The position numbers and the translations under genes were made by a program. 6,377 bases of DNA from Lactobacillales bacterium (GTDB taxonomy: Bacteria > Bacillota > Bacilli > Lactobacillales > Vagococcaceae). Positions 1 through 6,217 of the stretch are shown here, one piece after another. The notes under the pieces were generated by a model, which was given only the letters and a program-made list of their open reading frames with translations, did not search any database and was not told where the DNA came from. Every line of letters begins with the position of its first letter. Within the stretch, counting starts at the first letter, position 1. Where the stretch lies: NCBI GenBank assembly GCA_015655485.1, contig JAATEZ010000300.1, forward strand, positions 1-6,377, read 5' to 3'.

Positions 1-112
1 ATTTAAAAAATAGTTTAAGCCGGTTTTCTTCACAATGATTATAACGTTTTTACAAAAGAAATGCACACAACACAGACTGAGCAGATAATGGACTAAAAAT
101 ACTAGAAAGACG
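1..112. other. gene-free left edge
   Basis: No coding sequence can be supported here. All three plus-strand frames meet a stop within the first 40 bases, so no plus-strand gene enters from the left. On the minus strand this is the region downstream of the Nudix gene. I see no convincing stem followed by a T-run that would end its transcript. A TATAAT hexamer on the minus strand (38-43) is followed at once by a GTG (33-31) open to the window edge. It could be the start of a leftward gene, but there is no Shine-Dalgarno or good -35, so it is not called. Confidence 0.5.
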
Positions 113-712
113 CTAATCAAAAAAGCAAGATGGATGGACCATTAATCGTTTTAATTGTTCCGCTGTCGTTCTCTTTTCAGATAGTACAGGCAGATCTTCT
201 ACAGAAAAATAGCGGATATCAGATGTCTCAATGTTTTCTGCAAAAGCACCGCTTGCTACTGAACAGCCAAAAACCATTTTATAGTATTGGAAAATTTGAG
301 GAATATCTTTTCTCAAGTTTGTATCAAATACTGCCATAAGTTTATCTACATGGACAGTAAGTCCCGTTTCTTCTAATACTTCCTTAAAAATATTTTCCTT
401 TGGGGTCAGGCCGATCTCTGCATAGCCTCCAGGCAAAGACCATTCCTTTGTCCATTTATCTTCTACCAGCAGTATTTCATCATTCTTGGTTATAAATGCC
501 CGAACATCCACTTTAGGAGTAGGGTAACCTTCTTCTAAAGCAAATATTCCTTGAACGGATTCAATGGTTTCATCGCTTATAGAATTTATTAAGCTGAAAG
601 CAATATTTGACAGTTCTTTATACCTTTCCTGATCAAATTCATCTTTTCCATAATACAGCCCTGCCTGAGCTATTGATCGTATGCGTCGATACTGTTCTAA
701 ATGTGTTGTCAA
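113..712 (-). CDS. Nudix hydrolase with N-terminal NUDIX_N domain (CDP-choline/ADP-ribose pyrophosphatase-like)
   Basis: This 199-residue cytoplasmic protein should hydrolyse a nucleoside diphosphate linked to another group, using divalent metal. Residues about 4-58 form the helical NUDIX_N segment (RIRSIAQAGLYYGKDEFDQE is typical). Residues about 66-185 form the Nudix fold, with the Nudix box at 96-118. The catalytic E111, E114, E115 and G117 are present. L102 replaces the first box Glu and K110 replaces the Arg; similar changes occur, as I recall, in this Gram-positive family, which includes a Bacillus CDP-choline pyrophosphatase. The start is TTG at 712-710: a TAA lies in frame 18 nt upstream, no other start codon intervenes, and AAGGGAGG sits 9 nt before it. 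The gene lies 102 bp downstream of the AraC-type gene on the same strand but has its own -10 box, so a link to rhamnoside use is doubtful. The exact substrate cannot be read from the sequence. Confidence 0.93.
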   Translation of the reverse strand: MTTHLEQYRRIRSIAQAGLYYGKDEFDQERYKELSNIAFSLINSISDETIESVQGIFALEEGYPTPKVDVRAFITKNDEILLVEDKWTKEWSLPGGYAEIGLTPKENIFKEVLEETGLTVHVDKLMAVFDTNLRKDIPQIFQYYKMVFGCSVASGAFAENIETSDIRYFSVEDLPVLSEKRTTAEQLKRLMVHPSCFFD

Positions 713-721
713 TCCAAGACG

Positions 722-729
722 CCTCCCTT
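722..729 (-). promoter_or_regulatory. ribosome binding site fixing the TTG start of the Nudix gene
   Basis: The minus strand reads AAGGGAGG here, a near-perfect anti-16S match, with 9 nt before the TTG at 712-710. An in-frame TAA overlaps its upstream end, so no longer protein is possible. The next in-frame Met is deep inside the Nudix domain. The non-ATG start is therefore well supported. Confidence 0.85.
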
Positions 730-745
730 ACTTTGAGATTTACTC

Positions 746-764
746 AGCCTAATTATAGCCTAAT
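746..764 (-). promoter_or_regulatory. putative Nudix promoter: -10 box flanked by a direct repeat
   Basis: The minus strand carries a perfect TATAAT (752-757), placing the transcript start near 745 with a leader of about 33 nt. No good -35 is found at 16-19 bp spacing; a TTGAGA lies 21 bp upstream, which is too far for a standard sigma-A promoter. Two copies of ATTAGGCT (minus strand; 757-764 and 746-753) are spaced 11 bp centre to centre and overlap both ends of the -10. This looks like a site where a regulator or activator could bind. The -10 call rests on the hexamer and its position only. Confidence 0.45.
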
Positions 765-814
765 AATAGTTCATCTGCTCTCAAAATCTGCTTTGGTGCC
801 AATAATAATGGTCT

Positions 815-1801
815 TTAAAGACTTCCTATTTTTTTATTCTTCAATCTGAATTCTGACGGAGTGCAATTTATTTCTTTTTTAAATATATTGTAAAAGGAAG
901 TCTTATTTTTATAGCCGCATAAGCTGATGATTTTTTCTATGGAGAAGTCGGTATTAAGCAAATAAAAAAACGCTTCTTGAATGCAACGATTTTGAACCAG
1001 CGTCGAAAATTTTTTTCCTGTTTCTTTATAAACCAAGTCAGAAAAATACTTCGGATTATAATGAAAATCAAGCGAAGCTTTTTTTAAAGATATATTGGTA
1101 AAGTTTTGATCAATATACTCAATGATCTTATATTCCAGACTATCCTTTTTCACAGCAGCATAATTTTGATAATAATATGTGCGAAATATGAGAGACAAGA
1201 TAATTTGCAGAGAAGATTCAACAATAATTTCTCTATAAAGATCATCGGCAAGATATTCCGTTAACATCGTATCGATAATAGAGTCGAAATTTTGACCTAA
1301 AGTGTGAGCCGCGAAAATCGTATTTGACTCACTACTATTCTTTAAATTAAAAAAATCTTTTGAAAAATTCAAAAAAAGGCTGTGAAACATCGATCTATTC
1401 ACTAAATCTTTGCTGATAAGAATATTCAGCATCAAATCCTGATGATCATTATATTTCCATACGTATTGCTTATCCAGAGGATTGAGAATGAAAATATTCC
1501 CTTCAGACAAACTATATTCATGGCCATTTATCCCCAGACCGACCTCGCCTTTGATTATGTAAATGATTTTGTAAAATTCATGCTGATGGATATAATTGTT
1601 ATATTTTGATTGATGGAAAAATACAGTCATTTTTTCATTAAACTTAAAAAAATCTTTTTCAGGCAGGTAAAGGCAAGTTTTCGTTAATCGTTTACCAGAG
1701 ACATTGCCAAGCTTATATTGAACAGGAATAGTCTGACTTTGGTAACTTGTAAAGAGCGAATTTGTTTTTCCCCATAAATCTTTTTCAAGCGCCATTCTCA
1801 T
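815..1801 (-). CDS. AraC-family transcriptional regulator (cupin sensor plus double HTH)
   Basis: This 328-residue cytoplasmic DNA-binding protein probably controls the divergent transporter-rhamnosidase operon. A cupin-type ligand-binding region spans about 55-115, with HQHEFYKIIYIIKGEVGLG and SLSEGNIFILNP (72-90, 97-108) as its typical strands. The C-terminal AraC/XylS domain holds two helix-turn-helix units, about 238-266 (SLKKASLDFHYNPKYFSDLV) and 287-319 (SIEKIISLCGYKNKTSFYNI followed by FKKEINCTPSEFR). Length is normal for a cupin/AraC regulator. The first ATG (1801-1799) is chosen over a second Met two codons on, because AAAGGA lies 9 nt before the first and 15 nt before the second. 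The effector is not visible in the sequence; rhamnose or a rhamnoside is inferred from the neighbours. Divergent placement next to an inducible sugar operon favours activation. I found no terminator between its stop and the Nudix promoter, so read-through into the Nudix gene is possible. Confidence 0.93.
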   Translation of the reverse strand: MRMALEKDLWGKTNSLFTSYQSQTIPVQYKLGNVSGKRLTKTCLYLPEKDFFKFNEKMTVFFHQSKYNNYIHQHEFYKIIYIIKGEVGLGINGHEYSLSEGNIFILNPLDKQYVWKYNDHQDLMLNILISKDLVNRSMFHSLFLNFSKDFFNLKNSSESNTIFAAHTLGQNFDSIIDTMLTEYLADDLYREIIVESSLQIILSLIFRTYYYQNYAAVKKDSLEYKIIEYIDQNFTNISLKKASLDFHYNPKYFSDLVYKETGKKFSTLVQNRCIQEAFFYLLNTDFSIEKIISLCGYKNKTSFYNIFKKEINCTPSEFRLKNKKIGSL

Positions 1802-1810
1802 AAATTATTA

Positions 1811-1816
1811 TCCTTT
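1811..1816 (-). promoter_or_regulatory. ribosome binding site deciding the araC-type start
   Basis: The minus strand reads AAAGGA with 9 nt to the ATG at 1801-1799. The alternative ATG two codons downstream would be 15 nt away, so the upstream start is preferred. Confidence 0.65.
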
Positions 1817-1843
1817 CTTAATTTTTATTTTACAAAATAATGA

Positions 1844-1872
1844 TTAATATCTGATTTTTGGATACGGTTCAA
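1844..1872 (-). promoter_or_regulatory. putative promoter of the AraC-family gene
   Basis: On the minus strand TTGAAC (1872-1867) is followed after exactly 17 bp by TATTAA (1849-1844), each matching sigma-A consensus at 4 of 6 positions. This predicts a start near 1837 and a leader of about 36 nt, consistent with the RBS. Its -35 is only 14 bp from the -35 of the divergent operon promoter, so one bound regulator could act on both. The region is AT-rich, so a chance match is possible. Confidence 0.45.
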
Positions 1873-1886
1873 CTGGAATTTGCGCA

Positions 1887-1915
1887 TTGTGAAAGCGAGT
1901 TCATTTTTATATCAT
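1887..1915 (+). promoter_or_regulatory. putative sigma-A promoter of the transporter-rhamnosidase operon
   Basis: TTGTGA (1887-1892, 4 of 6) is followed after 17 bp by TATCAT (1910-1915, 5 of 6). A start near 1922 is predicted, giving a leader of roughly 110 nt before the MFS start codon. The -35 overlaps a cre-like box by three bases. The imperfect -35 is what one expects for a promoter needing an activator such as the divergent AraC-type protein. Confidence 0.6.
1890..1903 (+). promoter_or_regulatory. cre-like box (predicted CcpA binding site)
   Basis: TGAAAGCGAGTTCA matches the Gram-positive cre consensus TGWAARCGNTNWCA at 13 of 14 positions; the exception is G at the tenth position, where T is expected. 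It starts within the -35 hexamer and covers much of the -35/-10 spacer, the classic position for CcpA to block transcription. The prediction is repression of the operon when glucose or another preferred sugar is present. It also lies just upstream of the divergent regulator's promoter. Confidence 0.65.
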
Positions 1916-1990
1916 TTGATTATAGCTAAATTGCGATCGAATGTAAAGAGGGGGAAGGATCAACAAGAACATAAAAAAGAGTCAAATGAT
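1911..1990. repeat. 9-bp inverted repeat flanking the operon leader
   Basis: ATCATTTGA (1911-1919) and its exact reverse complement TCAAATGAT (1982-1990) lie 71 bp apart centre to centre. The left arm overlaps the -10 box by five bases; the right arm is in the leader about 44 bp before the MFS start. The pair could be operator half-sites, but a 9-bp match is not rare in AT-rich DNA of this length. Confidence 0.3.
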
Positions 1991-2020
1991 TGATTACAAA
2001 ATTATTTAAAAAAATTGAAA

Positions 2021-2026
2021 AGAGGA
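2021..2026 (+). promoter_or_regulatory. ribosome binding site selecting the second of two overlapping ATGs
   Basis: AGAGGA is followed by ATGAATG. The first ATG (2030) is only 3 nt from the site and opens a seven-codon frame that stops at TAA (2051-2053). The second (2034) is 7 nt away and opens the full transporter frame. Spacing favours the second. Confidence 0.7.
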
Positions 2027-2033
2027 ATAATGA

Positions 2034-3215
2034 ATGAATTCAAAAAGCATTAAGATAGGAATATTTTCTGTAGCATCACTTTCATTTGCATCACAAGCCA
2101 TCATGCCTTCCTATTCATTGATATCTGAAACTTTTTCTGATGCTAGTCCATCAACAATCCAAATGATCACTGCTTTGCCAGGCTTAACAGGATTGATATC
2201 CTCCTTATTAGTCGGAAAGGTTGCCGAAAGAATTTCCAAGAAAAACATTGTCATCTTTGGAATATCACTGATCTCAATCGGAGGGTTATTTCCAATTTTA
2301 TTTCACGATAGTATCTATACATTATTGTTTTTTGCTGCAATTCTTGGTTTTGGTTTGGGATGTTTAACTCCCATCGTTCCCAGTATTGTTTCAAGCAATT
2401 TTCCCAGCGATGATGAGAGGCAAAAAGTTTTAGGACAAAATACTTCTTTTTCGTACATTGGTGCAATCGTTCTCATTTATTTGGGCGGAGTTTTAGCAAA
2501 AAATGGCTGGGTGCATAATTATTATGTTTATTTTATTAGTTTGCTCATTTTAGTAGCAGCCATTCTCTTTATCCCCAAAGATAAAAATGAAAACAAGAGA
2601 GTTAAAGAAATGGAAAAAACAGAGAGCCATACCAGCATGAAGCTAAGCAAACACGTATACTATCTTGGACTAGTCTCCATGCTGTTTATGATTTTAAACA
2701 ATATTTTCGGCAATAATCTTTCTTTTTATGTTGCCTCAGTTTCCATCGGCGACACTAGTCTGGCAGGATTAGGAAGTTCTTTGAATTTAGTCGGCGGGTT
2801 AGTGTGCGGCTTCTTAGTATCAAAAATCATAGTGGTCATTAGAAATAATTCTCTAGCAGCCAGCTATCTCCTAACGGCCATCTCATTTATTGCTATTTAC
2901 TTTGCTTATTCAAGTATTGTTTTATTCTATGTAGGATGTTTTTTATCTGGTTTTGCCGGGGCTTTATTCATTTCGCAAGCGCCTTTCTTGATCACTCTAG
3001 TAACAGAAAACCAATTGATCCCACAAGCAATGTCTGTTTTCATTTGTATCATGTCGCTTGGGTCTTTTTTAAGCCCTACTATTGTGAATAGCATTGTCGG
3101 TCTTTTTCCGGGAAATATGTATATGAATGTTTATTTGTTTGGAGCTGTCGGGCTAGTGATCGCGGCCGGAATTCTATTTATCACTAAATTTCAAAAAAAT
3201 TATGTTAGAGAGTAA
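2034..3215 (+). CDS. MFS transporter, 12 TM, first gene of a rhamnoside operon
   Basis: This 393-residue integral membrane protein has the length and layout of the major facilitator superfamily (MFS_1 type). Hydrophobic segments lie near 7-30, 43-63, 71-90, 95-118, 138-158, 162-181, 207-235, 243-268, 273-293, 294-318, 329-352 and 364-385. A charged central loop (182-205, rich in Lys and Glu) separates the two halves. The loop between segments 2 and 3 carries a motif-A variant, GKVAERISKKN (61-71), with Glu in place of the usual Asp. There is no cleaved signal peptide; the N-terminus is typical of an inside-facing first helix. The gene ends 23 bp before the GH78 gene with no terminator between them, so they are surely co-transcribed. 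Import of a small rhamnoside is the simplest role, but motif A is also shared with proton-driven efflux pumps, so export of an aglycone is possible. Substrate is not readable from the sequence. Confidence 0.9.
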   Translation: MNSKSIKIGIFSVASLSFASQAIMPSYSLISETFSDASPSTIQMITALPGLTGLISSLLVGKVAERISKKNIVIFGISLISIGGLFPILFHDSIYTLLFFAAILGFGLGCLTPIVPSIVSSNFPSDDERQKVLGQNTSFSYIGAIVLIYLGGVLAKNGWVHNYYVYFISLLILVAAILFIPKDKNENKRVKEMEKTESHTSMKLSKHVYYLGLVSMLFMILNNIFGNNLSFYVASVSIGDTSLAGLGSSLNLVGGLVCGFLVSKIIVVIRNNSLAASYLLTAISFIAIYFAYSSIVLFYVGCFLSGFAGALFISQAPFLITLVTENQLIPQAMSVFICIMSLGSFLSPTIVNSIVGLFPGNMYMNVYLFGAVGLVIAAGILFITKFQKNYVRE

Positions 3216-3238
3216 AGTTTATTTAGGAGGAACAACGC

Positions 3239-6010
3239 ATGGAAATTATCGACCCGCATATTGAAAAATACTTTGAGCAAATCGGCATAAATACTAACGA
3301 GCCGGCTTTTTGCTGGAAACTACGAAGTGAAAAAAATGGCGACAAACAAATCGCTTATAGAATAACCGTGGCAAAAGAAATCGCTGATTTAGAGAAAAAA
3401 ACGAATCTTTGCTTTGATACCGGTATTGTCTATTCCAATGCAACCAGCGGAATAAGCTATCAGGGAGAAGAATTGACCGCACTTACTGCCTATTTTTGGC
3501 AAGTGGAAATCATTGATGGAACCGATGTCTCCTTCAAAAGTTCGATCAAAAAGTTTATAACAGCTAAATTGGGTGAACCCTGGCAGGCTGACTGGATCGG
3601 AGATGGGACCGATAAGCCGCTGTATTTAAGAAAAAAAATAACTATAAAAAATACGATCAGCAGCGCCTATGCCATCGTTTCAGGATTAGGTCATTTTCTT
3701 TTCTATGTCAATGGTCAGAAGGTATCCAATCATGAATTAGATCCAGGTTGGACCAATTACGACAAGGCGATCCAATATGTCACCTTTGAAATCACGGATC
3801 ACTTAAAAAAAGGAGAAAATTCCTTAAATATCGAATTAGCGAATGGATTTTATTGCGGGGAAGGCGGCGGCCGCTATTTTGGTTTTGAATCCACTGAGCT
3901 GAATAAAAATTATGGTTATCTTCGTTTTGCGGATGCTTTATGCGGCATTGCTGAAATCCACATTTTATATACGGATGGTACAAAACAAATCATCCCTACG
4001 AACGACAGCTGGAAAACAAAAAAGAGCGCACTGAAATTAGCGAATATTCACGGTTCCGAGGTATTTGATGCACGAGAATTTGATAAAAATTGGACCTCGG
4101 CCGGTTTTAATGATTCTAATTGGGATCCTGCCAAAAAATTGGCGGAAAAAGACAAACCTAAAGGACTCTTAGTCAGCCAGAGTCAGCCGCCAGTCGTCAG
4201 CAAAAAAAGCGTCACCCCAGTAGATTCCTTTATAATTGATGAACAAAGTATCGTATTTGATTTCGGTCAAAATATGTCGGGAATGATCGAACTGACCGTT
4301 GCCGGGAAAAAAGGCGCAACTATCGATCTCTATTTTTCTGAAAAGAAAAATGAAAATAACGACATTGATCCCTATGCAGAATACAATGGGGCAAAAACAT
4401 TCGTCAACTCTTACTGCAGCTACATATTGGCAGGCTCAGAAGAAGAAAATTGGAAGCAAAATTTTTCATATTTTGGCGGCAGGTATGTCAAGGTGACTGG
4501 TATTTCCACCTCTTCCGCCGACAATTTGCCTAAATTATTAGCTGTCAAAATCGATTATATTACCTCGGCCAGCAAACAGACAGGTACATTCTATACGGAT
4601 AATAAAAAAATAAATGCCGTTTATGACTTAGTTATCCACTCTATCGATAGTAATCTAAAATCAGTCCACACGGATTGCCCAACACTGGAAAAATCAGCCT
4701 GGCTAGAAACTTCTCATCTTCTAGCTCCTTCGATCATGTATTATAAAGATGTCAGAGCATTATGGAATAAGATATTTTGTGATATTCGCAGCTGTCAGTA
4801 TCAAGAGGGAGATTTTGAACGCTTCGGCGACGCTTTGCTGGACTATAAAGCAGCAGGTTTTATCCCGTCGCGAGCCCCTTATTATTCTGTAGTGGTCGCA
4901 AACACTCCTGTCGGTGATTTTTGGGACGCTTTAGCTTGGGGCAGCACCATTATTTTAGGAGTGGATTGGTATTATCAATATTACAATGACCTCAGCGTAA
5001 TCGAGGAAAACTATCAAAGCGGCGCTGCCTATGTTCAATACCTTCTCACAAAAATCAATAACGAAGGTTTTTCAGATAATGGCTTAGGTGATTGGGGAAA
5101 TCCTAATGATTTACTGCTGGCACACGCCAATGTCAATACAGCATTTTTATACAAAGACATCAAAACATTGGAAAAGTTTGCCCGACTGCTTCATAAAACC
5201 AAGGACGCAGAAATGTATTCTAATCAGGCGGAAAAAATTTTACAAAATTACAACTCAAAGCTTCTGAAGTACGATGAAAAATCAAAATTATGGTGCTATA
5301 ACGCTCATCCGATAAGCGATGAACACAAACAATTTTTGCAAACGTGCGGCATAAAACTGAATGAAAAGGTCTCGTTGATAACCGTAGCCTGCCAGGCACT
5401 TCCGCTTTGCTTTGATATGGTTCCTAAAGAAAAAATGACAGATGTTCGATCGGCTTTATTGCTTGCCCTTAAAAAAGACGGCTTTATGGTCGGTGAAATC
5501 ACTCTTCCATTTCTCTTAAGACAGTTATCTATTATGAATGAGGATAAAATCATTGTTGATTTTATGTTGAATGATCAGCATCCCAGCTACTATCGCTTCA
5601 TCGAAAAAGGCGAAACGACTCTGCCTGAATTTTGGAACGATCAGGCACGAAGCAGGAATCATGATATGATGGGCCATATAGTAGAATGGATGTATGGGGG
5701 AATTGCCGGAATAAAAAATGATTCGGCCAGCTTCAAAAAAATACTTATCCAGCCATTTATGCCAAAGAACACTTCCCTCATCCACTGTACTTACCATTCT
5801 ATTCAGGGAAAAATTGAGATCCATGTACAGGAAACTGCTGAAAAAATAGAACTGACAGTGGAAATACCCGTCAATTCAGAAGGAATTTTAGATATCAGCA
5901 AATTGACAACTAATTATTCAGGTGTCATTATAAATGATCAAAAATATAATATGGAAAATAAAAATATGTTTTTTGAATCTGGAATTTATAAAGTGACTGT
6001 GTTCAAATAA
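3239..6010 (+). CDS. cytoplasmic alpha-L-rhamnosidase, GH78
   Basis: The 923-residue enzyme should release terminal non-reducing L-rhamnose from glycosides by an inverting mechanism. Domain order is that of GH78: an N-terminal Ig-like module (about 20-110), WQADWIG (115-121) leading into the rhamnosidase N domain (about 135-300, with GLGHFLFYVNGQKV and DPGWTNYDK), a beta-sandwich domain starting near VFDFGQN (339-345), the six-hairpin (alpha/alpha)6 catalytic domain (about 455-830) and a C-terminal beta domain (about 830-923). By motif alignment E484 in DCPTLEKSAW (479-488) is the likely general acid and E797 in GETTLPEFWND (791-801) the likely general base; GDW (617-619) is also conserved. 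L483 and A487 stand where Arg and Gly are usual. There is no signal peptide or anchor, so the substrate must enter the cell. AGGAGG lies 8 nt before the ATG, and the gene begins 23 bp after the transporter. Function is firm at family level; the aglycone is unknown. Confidence 0.93.
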   Translation: MEIIDPHIEKYFEQIGINTNEPAFCWKLRSEKNGDKQIAYRITVAKEIADLEKKTNLCFDTGIVYSNATSGISYQGEELTALTAYFWQVEIIDGTDVSFKSSIKKFITAKLGEPWQADWIGDGTDKPLYLRKKITIKNTISSAYAIVSGLGHFLFYVNGQKVSNHELDPGWTNYDKAIQYVTFEITDHLKKGENSLNIELANGFYCGEGGGRYFGFESTELNKNYGYLRFADALCGIAEIHILYTDGTKQIIPTNDSWKTKKSALKLANIHGSEVFDAREFDKNWTSAGFNDSNWDPAKKLAEKDKPKGLLVSQSQPPVVSKKSVTPVDSFIIDEQSIVFDFGQNMSGMIELTVAGKKGATIDLYFSEKKNENNDIDPYAEYNGAKTFVNSYCSYILAGSEEENWKQNFSYFGGRYVKVTGISTSSADNLPKLLAVKIDYITSASKQTGTFYTDNKKINAVYDLVIHSIDSNLKSVHTDCPTLEKSAWLETSHLLAPSIMYYKDVRALWNKIFCDIRSCQYQEGDFERFGDALLDYKAAGFIPSRAPYYSVVVANTPVGDFWDALAWGSTIILGVDWYYQYYNDLSVIEENYQSGAAYVQYLLTKINNEGFSDNGLGDWGNPNDLLLAHANVNTAFLYKDIKTLEKFARLLHKTKDAEMYSNQAEKILQNYNSKLLKYDEKSKLWCYNAHPISDEHKQFLQTCGIKLNEKVSLITVACQALPLCFDMVPKEKMTDVRSALLLALKKDGFMVGEITLPFLLRQLSIMNEDKIIVDFMLNDQHPSYYRFIEKGETTLPEFWNDQARSRNHDMMGHIVEWMYGGIAGIKNDSASFKKILIQPFMPKNTSLIHCTYHSIQGKIEIHVQETAEKIELTVEIPVNSEGILDISKLTTNYSGVIINDQKYNMENKNMFFESGIYKVTVFK

Positions 6011-6112
6011 CTTTCTTATAAGATGGATCTTTTCATTTTATTGTTTCAGAACTATTCTATTTATCGTTTACTTTTGAGAGAGCAGCCTTTCCACCTAAGG
6101 TCAGCAAGAAAA

Positions 6113-6160
6113 AAAGAAGTCTTGAAATCGGCTGTTTAAAGCTTTTTTCAAGACTTTTTT
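6113..6160. terminator. intrinsic terminator after the operon, probably bidirectional
   Basis: An 11-bp perfect stem (AAGTCTTGAAA, 6117-6127, with TTTCAAGACTT, 6146-6156) extends by A-T and one G-T pair to 15 bp. The 18-nt loop can form an inner GGCT/AGCT pairing with one G-T. On the plus strand the stem runs into six Ts (6155-6160); on the minus strand the run of seven As at 6109-6115 gives a T-tract. It can thus stop both the rhamnosidase operon and the converging aminopeptidase transcript. The 100 bp between the rhamnosidase stop and the stem hold nothing I can identify. Confidence 0.85.
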
Positions 6161-6217
6161 ATTTATCCTGTGGTCCTCCAGCAAAATGATTTCGTTTCTC
6201 ACATTTTCTTTAGTGCC

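Noticed and set aside
811..822. 12-bp palindrome GTCTTTAAAGAC at the end of the regulator gene
   Set aside because: It has T-rich sequence after it only on the plus strand, where no gene ends, and the stem would be at most 4 bp around a TTAA loop. It is not a credible terminator for the minus-strand gene.
607..849. 80-codon plus-strand open frame
   Set aside because: It runs antisense over the Nudix N-terminus, its RBS and promoter and the end of the regulator gene. It has no good Shine-Dalgarno and no recognisable domain.
1941..1946. ATG followed directly by TAA in the operon leader
   Set aside because: No Shine-Dalgarno precedes it; a start-stop pair of this size is expected by chance.
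4299..4496. 65-codon plus-strand open frame inside the rhamnosidase gene
   Set aside because: It is an alternative frame of the conserved GH78 coding sequence, with no sign of its own start signal.
5525..5824. 99-codon minus-strand open frame inside the rhamnosidase gene
   Set aside because: It is antisense to the conserved catalytic and C-terminal parts of the GH78 protein, and the translation looks like no family I know.
6161..6217. Space between the terminator and the aminopeptidase stop
   Set aside because: Inspected for a second hairpin or small gene; nothing convincing was seen.
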